The notes below the pieces were generated by a model. The model saw only the letters and a list, made by a program, of their open reading frames with translations, did not search any database and was not told where the DNA came from. From contig NC_018389.1 of the NCBI RefSeq assembly GCF_000208865.1, positions 1,426,001-1,490,000 of the forward strand: a stretch of DNA of 64,000 nucleotides. Reading direction: 5' to 3'. Shown here piece by piece: positions 34,789 to 46,300 of the stretch (the first letter of the stretch is position 1; the number at the start of each line of letters is the position of its first letter). Source of the stretch: Neospora caninum Liverpool (Eukaryota > Apicomplexa > Conoidasida > Eucoccidiorida > Sarcocystidae). A program made the position numbers and the translations under genes.

Positions 34789-37171
34789 ATAAATATATAT
34801 GCACACGTGCAGGACAGCGAGACGAGGTCGAGGGGAGGCGTGCTTGGGAAGTTGCGAAGGTGAATGAGGGTGTCGCTTGAGTCCTACGTCTCGTGGGCCT
34901 CAAAACGGCGGGGGGATATGCGTCTTGAAAGAGCTGCCACAGACCCTGCCCCTAACAGTCACACGGCGTGTGTTGTCGAACACTTGAGGGCTGATACGTT
35001 CGTGGGTGTTCTCGGGGCGACGTTTCTCAGCACCTCTTTCGTTGTCGGGAGGATAGAGGATCGACAGACTTCGTTCAAAAGTTCGTTTTTTTGTTCACCT
35101 GGTCATTTTTTCCTTGGTCCTTTTTTCGTGTGTCAGCACGCCTGTGAAAGACATCTCGGACTTCTCTCTTTTTCGCTCTTCTGGCCCACTGGAAAGTATG
35201 CACAGTTACACTGACGTGAAGTGTCGCTTCCTATGAGTTTCACAATTTGTCAGGCGCCGTTAGCTGCCTCCTCCAGTTTCAGAGTTGCTCCAACGTTCCT
35301 GGTGGAACCACGAGAAAAACTGAGAACTCGCCCTCACGCGCATTCCATGAGGAATACATAATCAAATGACGCCAGACACACGCCTGTGTCGTCACAGACG
35401 CACTGCTCTTCCGAACCCAACTTCCATTATATCGGGGCATCTGTCTTCGCTGTCGGTGTCTTTAAAATAGATGCATATTTATGTATGTATGGAGGAAATC
35501 TCAGGGGTATATATTTGGAAAGACGCTGGAAACCTTATATCTACTCTCTTCAGCCATGTTCCTATTCTCTCAACCGCCACTGTATACCCACGTACTGGCC
35601 TTTCAGCGCTATGTACGTATCCATCATGTACGGTGCCCTCCGGTAGACTTGGACCCTGATTTCTTTTGTCGCCGACATCTCGCTCTGCTTTCCTCTTTTT
35701 CTTCTCACCGATTCGAGCGCACTGAATGCAAGTATCGTTTTCTTTTCGCCGTACTTACGATATATGTCTCTCCTGCCTTCCAGCACACAATAACCGCGCT
35801 CCGTCTCCGGCGGTCCCCCTGGGAATCTCGATGGCCGCTACATTTTACGCGGCGAGCAGTGCCCCGTCGAGTCACTTTTTTCCGTTTCGCTTGAGGCGCC
35901 ACCTTCGAGAGCAATTGAAATTTTAAAATAAACGTGGATAGATGCTATTGTTCTCGAAGCAAAGGGTCAGATGCCGACAAGGCCTACCGGCTTCTAAGCA
36001 CTCTGAGTCTGAAGACTCGGTATGCGACTTTTTTCTCGGCACGCTACTCGCCCATGGCTACAAACCCTGTGTTGAACACGAGTGAATTGGGCCGAAACGT
36101 TCTGCGTTACAGACATACCGGCGCACCTTTTCAGTCAGGTAAGCTGCATTCATGTGTCCAGCGAAGGCCCAGACCGACACTGGACTGCAAAGACAACGCA
36201 GCCAGCGGCTCCCCCGTGGGAAAGTGCCTCCTCTCCACACGTCAAAAGTCGTCATCGCAACGCTCACACCGCGACGACGAGACACATGCGGCCACCCTGC
36301 AGCGGCGGCCCGCTTTGTCCGGATCCCTTCGTCATTGCTTTCTGAAACTCACCTTTGTCTACCTTTAGCTCGTTCTTGTCTCTCCGGGAATTCCTCTGTT
36401 CTGCGCTGCGTTTTCTCTTGCCGCGCTGAACCACATCGCTAGAGTCCCGGCCGCCGAGACGATTTTCCCAAATCACCTCTGTTGTTTTGTCGTACCCGGC
36501 AGTTCCACATCCTTGTTCTTCCGCGACACACGCTTCCCGCTCTTTTTCGATTTGGCAATCGGCACTGGAAGATATTTGGGGCCACAGTCGTTCTTTGTCT
36601 TCGGTTTTCCCGTTCGTTGTTTGTTGTTGGCTTTCGGATGCGGCGACTCCGCGGGGAAATCCCTGGTGTAGGGTTCACGCCGTCGGGGGTACGAGGAGAC
36701 CCCGCGGTTTTCGTGGACTCTGTCCACTCCATTCCCTTCCGTTGGCTGCTCATCTTTTCGGTGACTCTCTGATTCGCCGCTGCTTCCCAGAAGACGTGTG
36801 GTGTCCTAGGCTGTCTCTGGACGGAGGACTAATAGGCCTGTCACCGTGGTTCTGGTTACCCAGAGACAGCTTACCACGTGAGAGGAAACGCGCAGTTTCT
36901 TTCCGGTGTTTGAGTTTGTGCTCACGTGCGCGGTTCGGAGTTGTGTTGTCCATGGCTTCTCCACTGCACAGGGCGAGTGGCGAATCTCGAAATTGGCTTC
37001 CCGCCCTTCCCCGTCTCGTGTTTCCACGCCCGGTCCCTCTGTCCCTCCTCCCCTGCTGCGCGCCTCGGCAGCGTCCTTGTGCTTTTCTCAAGGCAGAATT
37101 AACGGGTCTCTTTTGTGTTTGCTAAGTGCCCTTCGTCCCTTGTTGACGTGGGGGTGGGTTGTTTTGTCTGC

Positions 37172-37205
37172 ATGTTCCGGGTCTCGACATGTTCCGGGTC
37201 TCGAC
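37172..37205. repeat. Perfect 17-base tandem duplication in the transporter leader
   Basis: The 17-base unit atgttccgggtctcgac occurs at 37172-37188 and again directly at 37189-37205. Each copy contains an ATG about 300 bases upstream of the transporter start. No function is evident. Confidence 0.8.
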
Positions 37206-37501
37206 ACTGGAAAGTTTCGATCAAGCTTTAAATGGGCCGAAGGCCCCGGGTAGGGTCATACGAGTCCATTGCCGTTCTTTCCCTTCATCCGCAGTTCGGA
37301 CGGACGAGGATCTGTGACATGCCTCGTCGTTTTCAGTCTTCTCTTACGCGTTGTTTTTTGATTTGCTGCCCAGTTGACTTGATGCGCGGACGTCAACCTC
37401 CACACATCTCAATAAAGTGCATTGGTTTTTTCTTCTCCCGTGCTGAGCAGGGAGAGTATCGCCGTTTGTTTTCGTTGGAGCGGCCCTACGTTCTTTGAAA
37501 C

Positions 37502-39280
37502 ATGGCGACCCCTGTGGAAGGGAGCGTCGAGCTGGTCGAGCAGGAGGCGGACCCAGTGTGTCCGCGGTCACGCTCAGGTGTTCCGGGCGAAATATCTGTC
37601 GAGGCTCTCTCTACGGCGGCGAATGTGTTGGAGAGTCGCCCAAGCGAAGACGACGAGCTCGGCGCGGCTGCTGCGGGGATCCTATGCGACGATCGAGAGT
37701 CTCTGGAAGGGAAGGAAAGTCTCGTGCCTCCCGTGACGGGTTCGGAGGCCGCCGCGGCACTGCAGCCCCGTCCCTTCAACCTCAATCGCTACGTGCTCCT
37801 GGTGGTGTACATTCTGTACACCTTTGCGTCGGCGCGGGTGCTGTTTGGATGGCCGAGCTTGTCTTCGATGCTGTTTCGCGCGGGGGCCTTCGAGTGGCTG
37901 TGCCGAGACGAGCCATCGGTCACAGACAAGCGGTATCTGTGTCGTGCGCAGGACAGCGCCGTCCAGCTGTTGTTCACCGTCGGCGTGGCGGTCGCCTTTT
38001 GCTTTTCGCTCGCCGCAGGCCTCCTGATGGATTTCCAGGGCCCGAAGGTGTGCGCATGCGTAGGCCAGCTGATGAACACCGTCGGCTGGGTGCTCTTGGG
38101 CGTCGCCAGCGAAGACTGTCAGACGTACATCCCGGGCGTGTTTTGTCTCGCGCTCGGCGCAGACGCGGGATACCTGCCTTCGCTGAACATCAGCAACTTG
38201 TTTCCCGGCCAAGAGGGGCTGGTGATTGTCACCATGAGTGCGGCCATGTCCGCGTCCTTTTCCGTCCCAACCATCATGGACGGGTTCTGGCGAAATCACC
38301 CGGAGCAGTCGTTCTTCTGGATTTGCGTGACGTACGCGATAACGGGGACCGGCGTCTGCTTCCTCGTGGCGCTCTTCCTCTTCCCGTCACGGAGCTACAT
38401 GTCGCAGGAAGAGTTGATGCGGGAGTCGCGACAAGGCAGCTCGAGCGCCAACGCACCGGCGAGTACAGAGAGGAACGAGAAGCCCGAGGCCGAGGCACTT
38501 ACAACCAAGGAGGCGAAGACGGCCTGGGAACCGGTCGACGGCGAACCCGCAGAAGCTGCAGTCGGCAGGGGTAGCGCGCAGCGCCAAGGCGAAGGCGCGC
38601 AACTGGCGGCGGGGCTGGAGGCGTCCGCCACCATCCCGTTCGCCAAGCAGTTGCGGTCGCCCTACTTTTACTGCTTCTACATCTACTGGCCACTGAATGC
38701 GCTGTTCTACAACTTCTACATGACGTCCGCAGAGAATCTGTTCAACGCGCACGTCAACGACGTCCTCGGCATTCTGGGTCCGCTGTCCATGGTCCCGGCG
38801 ATTCTCCTCGGGAAGCTCGCGGACACTTGGGGAGTCATGGCGCTCGTCTTGTTCATCATTTCCTCGGGCGTCCTCATGTACGCCTTTGCACTCTCCAGGT
38901 TCGTCCCCTGCTACTACGTCAGCGCCGTGTTCTCCTGTCTGTACCTCTCGAATTTTAGTGGCCAAATGTACGCGTACATGAGCGACACTTTCCGCTCGAC
39001 GGACTTCGGCAAGGTCGTGGGCGTGACCAGCGCAACGGGCGGCCTCCTCTCGCTGCTCCGCATTCCGCTCCACGACGACTTAACTCTCCACGTTCTCGAC
39101 GGCGACTACTTCTACACCTGTTTGATGATGCTCGGCCTGACCCTCGTATGCTTGTGCCTCGCCCTGTACCTTTTCTTCCTCAAGCGCCGATGGCCCAAGG
39201 CGTACCTCGCGTGTCCAAAGAACGCCCCAAGCGACCGGGTAGAAGCTGACGAGCAGGTTACCATTACACTGCACAGCTGA
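37502..39280 (+). CDS. Major facilitator transporter, ApiAT-like (amino-acid type)
   Basis: Single exon of 592 residues; the ATG at 37502 has a good context (tgaaacATGGCG). An acidic, disordered cytosolic N terminus (1-95) precedes about twelve membrane helices. The first is at about 96-116 (NRYVLLVVYILYTFASARVLFGWP), followed by a motif-A-like loop GLLMDFQGPK between helices 2 and 3. A long charged central loop (about 300-375) separates the two six-helix halves. A short basic and acidic C terminus follows. The pattern, including a large extracellular loop with paired cysteines after helix 1 (WLCRDE...YLCRAQ), resembles apicomplexan ApiAT transporters, which import amino acids across the parasite plasma membrane. 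The substrate cannot be deduced. Another MFS subfamily is the main alternative. It lies between the VAP and SART1 genes on the same strand with separate long leaders. Confidence 0.85.
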   Translation: MATPVEGSVELVEQEADPVCPRSRSGVPGEISVEALSTAANVLESRPSEDDELGAAAAGILCDDRESLEGKESLVPPVTGSEAAAALQPRPFNLNRYVLLVVYILYTFASARVLFGWPSLSSMLFRAGAFEWLCRDEPSVTDKRYLCRAQDSAVQLLFTVGVAVAFCFSLAAGLLMDFQGPKVCACVGQLMNTVGWVLLGVASEDCQTYIPGVFCLALGADAGYLPSLNISNLFPGQEGLVIVTMSAAMSASFSVPTIMDGFWRNHPEQSFFWICVTYAITGTGVCFLVALFLFPSRSYMSQEELMRESRQGSSSANAPASTERNEKPEAEALTTKEAKTAWEPVDGEPAEAAVGRGSAQRQGEGAQLAAGLEASATIPFAKQLRSPYFYCFYIYWPLNALFYNFYMTSAENLFNAHVNDVLGILGPLSMVPAILLGKLADTWGVMALVLFIISSGVLMYAFALSRFVPCYYVSAVFSCLYLSNFSGQMYAYMSDTFRSTDFGKVVGVTSATGGLLSLLRIPLHDDLTLHVLDGDYFYTCLMMLGLTLVCLCLALYLFFLKRRWPKAYLACPKNAPSDRVEADEQVTITLHS

Positions 39281-39387
39281 GAATCATTTTTGTCTGTCTT
39301 CGCGGGCGCGTTTGGATGCCGGGAGGCCATCCTCGGGGTTCCGCTTCTTGCGCGCTCTGCGCCAGAATCCTTCTGGTGTCGTCGCCT

Positions 39388-39412
39388 CCCCCCCCCCCCC
39401 CCCTCCCCCCCC
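39388..39412. repeat. Poly-C tract
   Basis: Sixteen C, one T, then eight C. It lies in the 3' trailer of the transporter gene. Two similar tracts occur in SART1 introns. Confidence 0.9.
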
Positions 39413-42177
39413 GGTCTGTGCGTCGCTCGTGAAAACGCAACCGAACGCAGCTGAAAGCGCCGGGGCGGGCGAAAAAAGCAACAGCGGAACCACTCGTGTC
39501 GACGCAGCCTCAAGGGCTGCTCGCGGGTTTGGTTCCGACTCCGACAACTTGGTTTTTTTTTTCTCCCAGAAGACAACGCGCGTGGGGCAATGCAGAGACT
39601 TCGGCCTGCACAGGAAGCAGAGACGAATAAGCAACTGCGCTGTGTGTGTGTGTGTACGAGACAAACTTTTGTGGGGGGCAGACAGGTATTTTTTCTGCGG
39701 TTTATGGAAAGATTTTTGGCGGAGAGGAAGGACGAAAAAAGCTTTCCTCCTCGTCTTTTTTCTCAGGGAAAGGTCAGAGAAACAGGAGGCGACATGTCCA
39801 GTTGTGTCTCCGCGGCTTATGTGCGAAGGAAAGTACCTGTTCCTAGCACTCTGTTTGCTCCGCGCGCGAACGTAGCTTTGTGGCGGAGAGACGCGGCGTT
39901 TTCCGTGTTGTGGACAAATTGTAGCGAAGCGTTTGTGCTTGAAATCCGTGCGGTTGTTTGATTCCATCGTCGTGACCGACGAAGAACGCAGTTCAGTTCT
40001 TCCTATCGTCCGCTCGTGAACAGTCGGTCGAAACTCGGACTGGGTTGCGGGCGCTCGCGAGGTCCAACGCAGCGAAGGAAAAAGAACGTACCACTGCCGT
40101 TGCACCGTTATCTCTCGCCGTTCCAGGAATCAGCTTTACATGAAACAGATTTAGCAGAGCGAGAAACAGAACTAAGGTCGGCACGCAGAAGTTGTTGCAG
40201 TGAGCTTTGTTAAATTTGCATCCATAGGCCGGTAGACGTAGACATGCTGTGGCGCACTTCCTTTAAGTCTTTGTGGAAGGCGTACAGATGCCCGTACGCC
40301 GAAATAGACAACGGTCTTCGTTTCGCTTCTGGAATTGAAGGGTGTTTCATATGAGTGTGGGGCGAGGCCGAGCAGCAGGCAAGAAGCGAAGCACACTAGC
40401 GGCGCTTTTGCCTTTTGGAAAAACGGTGGAAGAAACAGAGCATGCAGCAAAAAGACACTCGCCTCCAAGACAACCCGACAACGGCATTGCAGCATACAAG
40501 GCAAAGACTGCCCCATTGGTGTTTCGTTCCGACCAACTTAGAGGACGGTGCGGCATACTCTTTCCCCCCCGTCGGGGATCAAACGCGCGCGTTAGTCTGG
40601 AGAAAAAGTCTACAAGTGCACTCCCTAAACCCTCCGCGAGCTCTCCGCTCGATACTCTCTCAGTGGACTCGCGACCAGGTTTAAGGGAGTGGAAACCCGA
40701 TGTTATTTTCATTTCTTTGGCTTTCCTATCTTAGATCTGCCAGTACTTCCGTGTGCGTGTCTCTCCGTGAGATAAGCATTGACGGCGGACGGGAGTCAGG
40801 AAACAAGAAAGAAGAGCGAGAAGCTGGAGCGTTTGAATAACTGAAACGGAGAGAACTGAGGCTACTGGAAAGAAAAACCAAACTGCGAGACCCAGCAAAC
40901 TCAAAAGAGGGGTGCCGGAAAAGAAATGACGGAAAGTATGGTGAACCTCGGAAGACAGGGAGGATGTCGGCATGATGTGAGCCTCAGTAATGCATGGAGA
41001 GATGAAAGAAACGGCAAAAAGGACTCTTCTCGAGCTTGGGTTCCTCCTGTTTAGCACACGAACAGTCAGTACCACAGACTGAGGCTGGTCCGCTCCGTCT
41101 AGAGACATGCGCAGAACAGTGCTTGCCTTGCCGTTTTCCTTCTGCAATTGCTACATCTCACCTGTGCCATCCTCATTCTCGGTAGACGTCTCTCTTTAGA
41201 CGCCATTCTCTGGCGAAAAGGGGGACAATGCAAGTGTGTACTCCAGATTCCAGTGCATACAGTGACCGTTGTGCTGCGCATATGCTGTTGAGTTGTGCGA
41301 ACGCATCAGTTCTGGGTTACAAGTAAATGAAGCAAAAAGAGCTTCCTCCTTTTGAAGGCAGCAAGCGCACTTGTTTCTCCACACCACTCGAGAGATCCTG
41401 CATGGGCGGCAAGTTAAAATCCGGTTGGAAAGAAATCTCCTTCACCTCTTGCATGCGGTCACACAGTTTGTCGGCGCTGCATGCTGGGAACAAACCTGTT
41501 TTCCCCCTTTAAAAAAACCCGCTTCAGATTGCGCTGTTTTTGCAATGCGGTCTGTTTCTCCATGCCTTCTTCTTGCTCTCCTGTCGATTCTTTTCAAACT
41601 CCGACAGCGACTGCGCACCATTCGCTGGTGTTCAGAACACAGTCGAGAAGAGAGGTTTACCCAGTCGCTTCATCGATTCTACTCCTCTTCTGAACCTTCC
41701 ACTTTTTCCCTGAAAGTCTCCTCTGTTTCTACTTTTTCTCCAAGGACAACATCGCGCATTTTGCCACTCCCGTTCCTTTTTGCTTGCGATCATGTAGGCT
41801 TCTTTCCCGTGTTTCGCATGCGCCTTTCTCGTGCGTCCTCGAGTGCCCCGTCCAGGTTTTGTTTTTAACTCAGTCTGTCCTCTCTTTCTTCTCCGTATAG
41901 CGGAAACTTTCTCTTCTTTCCCTCCAAACACAGGCCTTCGCCTACGTTACCGTTCACAGCTCTTTGTTTGCGCGTTTTGTTTCCCTTGGTTACACCTGAC
42001 GCCGCGCACCCTGCGCACTCTGCCCCTGAAACCGGACACGACCCGCAGGCGCGCCCACTTTCTCGAGTTATTCCTCCGCGTTTATTTCCCCATCTTCCCG
42101 TCTGTCTGTCTACACATACTTACACAAGGATACACACGTAATCAACCGACACATCTCTCGTTATATGCATATCTATA

Positions 42178-42180
<3 letters not shown>

Positions 42181-42215
<35 letters not shown>
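42181..42215. repeat. AT microsatellite in the SART1 leader or promoter
   Basis: About seventeen AT units ending 113 bases before the SART1 ATG, followed by a purine-rich tract (aaggaggaacgggagcagg). Confidence 0.9.
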
Positions 42216-42218
<3 letters not shown>

Positions 42219-42327
42219 AGGAACGGGAGCAGGAAGCAGCGTAGTTTCACGCTGTTCAAGAGGCGCGGCGGAGAGCGCTGTCCGTGAGACACTGGAACAC
42301 TGCCTTTCCTTTTCCAGCGAATCAAAC

Positions 42328-43323
42328 ATGGCCGACGCCAAGGAGATCAGCCTGTCGGTGGAGGAGACGAACAGACTGCGGCTAAAGCTGGGACTGAAGC
42401 CGTTGCGCGTCGACACGGAACCTAAGGTGTGCTCAGCGTGCAGGCGACATTCCCTCTCCATTTTCGTGGTGCCGAAAACCCCTTTGGATGTTGAGACACG
42501 TGGTCGTCTCCCGTCGTCTGGGCTCGTCTCGCTGACTTGTGTGTTTAAGTGGACAGAGCGTTTCCGCAGAAGCCGAACAGCGAGTGGAATGGGGAAGGAC
42601 GCGCTTCCGCGTCCACGTTTGTGTCTCCCGCGTTTTTCGGATTTGCCTGCCATGCTGACGAGAGAACAGGGAGATGGGCGTGCGTCACGCCGTTTCAGAG
42701 TGTGCTCTCTGTGGCGTGGAAGGCGCGGGGCGAACCAGTCGATTGTGAGGGAGTAGCTGAGACACCGGGTCAACGGATGCTGACTCCGTTTCGACTTGAC
42801 GCGGAATGCGAACACAGTGCCGAGTTCTTTGCCTAACAGGAGGCGAGCAGAGGGAACGAGAGGGGAGAACGCCTTGCCACGGCGTCGTTTTTGCCGTCTG
42901 CCGTGTTTGTTGGCTTTCTAGGCGAAGCCCTCTCAGGATGGCGACTCTGAGGCGGGCGGGGCTTCGTCCTCCGATCCCCACGCGCATCTCACAGCGGCCG
43001 AGCTAGAGGAGCGAAGGCGGCAGGCGGCGCGGCAGCTCGCCGAGCGGACTGAAGAGCGAAAGAGGAAAGCAGTTCACGCGGCGATGACTGGTGGTCCCAC
43101 CCTCGGAGAAGACGACGATGATTTAGACGATCCTGCAGCCTGGGTCGCGCGGATGAGGAAAAACGATAAAGAGAAACGCGTTCTGGCGTCTCAAGCTCGA
43201 GGTTCGTTTCTGAAAAAACGTCTCGGCCATTCCTCGAGAGATGTGCCCGACTGTACAAAGGAGAGGCGAAGCCGACGCCAGCGTGTAAAAGTGCATGTGC
43301 AGTACACATGCACGTACATGTTC

Positions 43324-43354
<31 letters not shown>

Positions 43355-46300
43355 CTTATGTATATAAATGTGTATATTTGTGTATATGGATTTGTGTGTG
43401 AAACGCTTTTGGTGCACAAATGGTTGCCGTGCGTGATGTTTGTATGCGTTTTTGTGTGTTTCTTTTGCGAAGGCTAGTTTCTTGATACGGAGTCCGAGCG
43501 ATTGACGCGCCTCTGGAGATGTCAAAGTGTGAAAACGCGTGTGCGTGTGCGTCCGGACCCGCGTTTCCGCTCCATTTTGTCTCTGCGGGGATTTTGATTT
43601 CTCTCTTCTTTTTCGTCCCGCTGTGCAGTTGACGCGGCGCACTACGACGACAGCGACGACGAATCGGGGTCGGGAGTGTCTGGGCGGCGAGGGCAGGAGT
43701 CTCCGTTACATCCGGCGAAACGCCATCGTGGAGCGGCGTTGGCCGCCACGGACGGCGAGCAGGCGGGCGGCGATGTGAAGGTCGTGCACGACTTGAAGGA
43801 TTTCGCGGAGGGGGAGACGGTCGTCTTGACGCTGAAGGACTCTCAGATCTTGACGGCCGACGGAGCGCTCAACGAGGAGATGGACACGCTCGAGAACGTT
43901 GCGCTGGCGGAGAAGAAGAAGCTGCAGAAGCTGCTGCGGGAGAAGGAGAAGAAGACTGTGTACGACCCAACAGAAGACTGGGAAGAAGGCGAAGACGGCC
44001 AGCCGAAGAAGAAGGAGATTCTGGAGCACTACGACGCGTGGGAGAGAGAGGAGCTCGCCGCCCAGGGAAAGGGGCCTCCGCCCGACGACGACCGGGGCTT
44101 TGTGCTGCCGAGTCTGCAGGGTCGAGAACTCGACGAGCCCGTGGAAGTCCAGATTGAACTGCTGCGCGAGAGACAGAGGCTCGTGGAGCGCGAGAAGCAG
44201 AAGGTCATGGGTCTCACGTCGCTCGCCGCGTACCACAGCGACGGGATCGCGCTGACTGGGGCGAACCTCAGTCGGCAAAAGTACGACGCTTCGGGACCGT
44301 CTTCAGTCGTCCTCGGCGGCGAGCGCGAGGCGGCCGCGCGCGCAGACGGAGGCGCCGGCGAGGCGGTTGCGTTCCGCAAGCTGAAGAAGAAGAAGAAGAT
44401 CCAAAAGAAGAAGCAGGGGGCCGAGTTCTGGAAAGAGCTCCTCGGAGGAAAACCTCAAGAGGAAGAGGACGAAGAGAAGGAGGCGCAGGACGACGAGATC
44501 AAACCTGCCGCAGGCGGCAAACCGCGAAAGGCCGATCGACACCACGGGTCGCGCGGGGAGAGACGCGAAAGAGACAGCAAGTACGTGGGTGCGCACGGGA
44601 CGGAGCGACGCCTCTGTAGGCTTCCAAAGGGCGTCGCCCGTGTGTGCGCGCGCGCGAGAGCGGCCCGAACCTGCGCGGCCGGTGTGTTTTGTGTCTGGGC
44701 TGTCGTCTGTAGCGTCTCCTCGTTCGCCGTCGCGTCTCGCCGCTGCTTCGAAGAGAACGATTCGTGCCTCAGTCGCAGAGACTGACCTCGAGAGGAACCC
44801 TGGACGAGGGACGTTTGTATCCCGGCGGGAGGCGCGAGCAACCGGGCGCCTTGCCCGATGTGCACGCCCCTCGCACACACGCACGCACGGGGTGTAACCG
44901 CCGCCAGATAGGCGACTCGCGCATCGCTCAGACTACATCCATGTTGTCTACATGTACCTGTGCACGCATATGTGGGGAGAGTTGCCGATGTGTACAGGAG
45001 GCGTTCTCGGTCCCGCGAAAAGAGACGGTGGTTCGTTGGCAAGCGCGTTTTTTTTTTGATTTGCGAATGTGACTTTGTTTTTTCGCAGGAAAGCAGACTC
45101 GCAGAAACAACACGTCCGCGAGGCGCTGGAAGCTGCGGAAACAGCCACCAAACATGTCAGTCCCCAGCCGACTTCTTCCTCGTCTCGGAGAGAACGCGAA
45201 GGGAAAGACGAAGGGAGCGACAGGCGAAGCCGAGGGAAAGAAGGCTCTTCGCGTGTGGAGAAAGCAGAGAGAGAAGGCATGGAAGAAGACGTGGAAGACA
45301 GCGAGGTGGACGACCTCGCGGCGGCAGACAGGGAGCTTCAGGAAAGCCTGGAAAAGTGCGTTGTCTCGGCTGTGGTGCGGGTCTGGGGAGGCCCTGAGCA
45401 GAGATGCTTCAAACCCGGTCACACACACAGCCTGCATACCCCTAGCGCGTCCCCACGTTTTTTGTTTAGGGTCGTGCACCTTTTTTTCCTTTGTGGGCGA
45501 ATACGTCGCGCGGCCGCCGTAGGGTGGCGCAGCTGCGTTGTCGAACGTCTTTCCAGTTTTCGTTTTGCTTCACGATTTCTCCCTCGCGCTTTGCAACGCC
45601 CCTTGCAGCTGTCCCTTGCCGTCTTTTCTTTTTCATCGTTCCCGCCTTTTTCGTAGGTTTTCTCGCTTCTGCGTTTCTGCGCGCGCGTCTCTTCCGGCGT
45701 GTCCGAGTTGCTCGTGCCTTTTCGTTTTCCTCGAGCTTTCCTCTGTCTCTCGCTTTTTTCTCGTCTGTCTTTTTTCTCACGGACGTTTCCACCCACCAGC
45801 TGTCGCTTCGCGCGTTGCCTGTGACGCTCGCACCCCGTTTGCTTCGCTCAGGCAGAGACGCCTCGCCTGTCTGAAGCTGCGTGAACAGGAGACAGAGGAC
45901 GCGCAGGCGAAAACCCCGCAAGTACGGCTTCTCAGCCTTCTTCGCAGCCAGGCAAAAGGCAGGGTCGTCGGTAAGCACGCGATTTGGTCAGTTTCCGATT
46001 TCTCGCTCTCTCCGCGTCTCCTTCTCCCGTGTGGTCCGTCGCTCGTCGTTTCCGTCGTCTCTCCTCTTCGGCTCGTCTTTCTCCTCGCTTGAGGCTACCT
46101 TCCGAATCGGACGAAGACACACAGCCGTTGTTTGTCTCCTTCGTTTCGCGAACTTTTACGTGTCTTCTCGGTTTTTTCTCGACCCCCGGCGGGTCGGGCC
46201 TCTCTCTGTCCCTGGGTTTGCCGTTCGCCGTCTTCTCCGTACTCGGTTGCTGTCTTCCAAGGCTGCTCCCAGTCTCGGTTTTCCCCTCGTGGATTGCAGA

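Larger units (their letters stand above)
34500..37501. other. Intergenic: VAP trailer and transporter promoter/leader
   Basis: No supported gene. It contains an AT microsatellite at 34757-34784 and, close to the transporter start, a perfect 17-base tandem duplication (37172-37205). Plus-strand frames near 36487-37253 are Cys/Ser/Pro-rich and look like pyrimidine-rich leader, not protein. Confidence 0.55.
39281..42327. other. Intergenic: transporter trailer and SART1 promoter/leader
   Basis: No supported gene. An imperfect poly-C tract (39388-39412) lies about 110 bases after the transporter stop. The stretch 41500-42130 is pyrimidine-rich, like a leader, and ends in a 35-base AT microsatellite 113 bases before the SART1 start. 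Minus-strand frames at 39284-40105 and 40731-41147 carry no motifs; the latter has a hydrophobic run but no good start. Confidence 0.55.

Noticed and set aside
39886..39893. AGAGACG heptamer, a known coccidian promoter element
   Set aside because: A single copy about 2.4 kb from the next start; such heptamers are common by chance at this base composition.
40731..41147. Hydrophobic 138-codon minus-strand frame
   Set aside because: A single hydrophobic run without start context, splice partners or conservation evidence; expected leader region of SART1.
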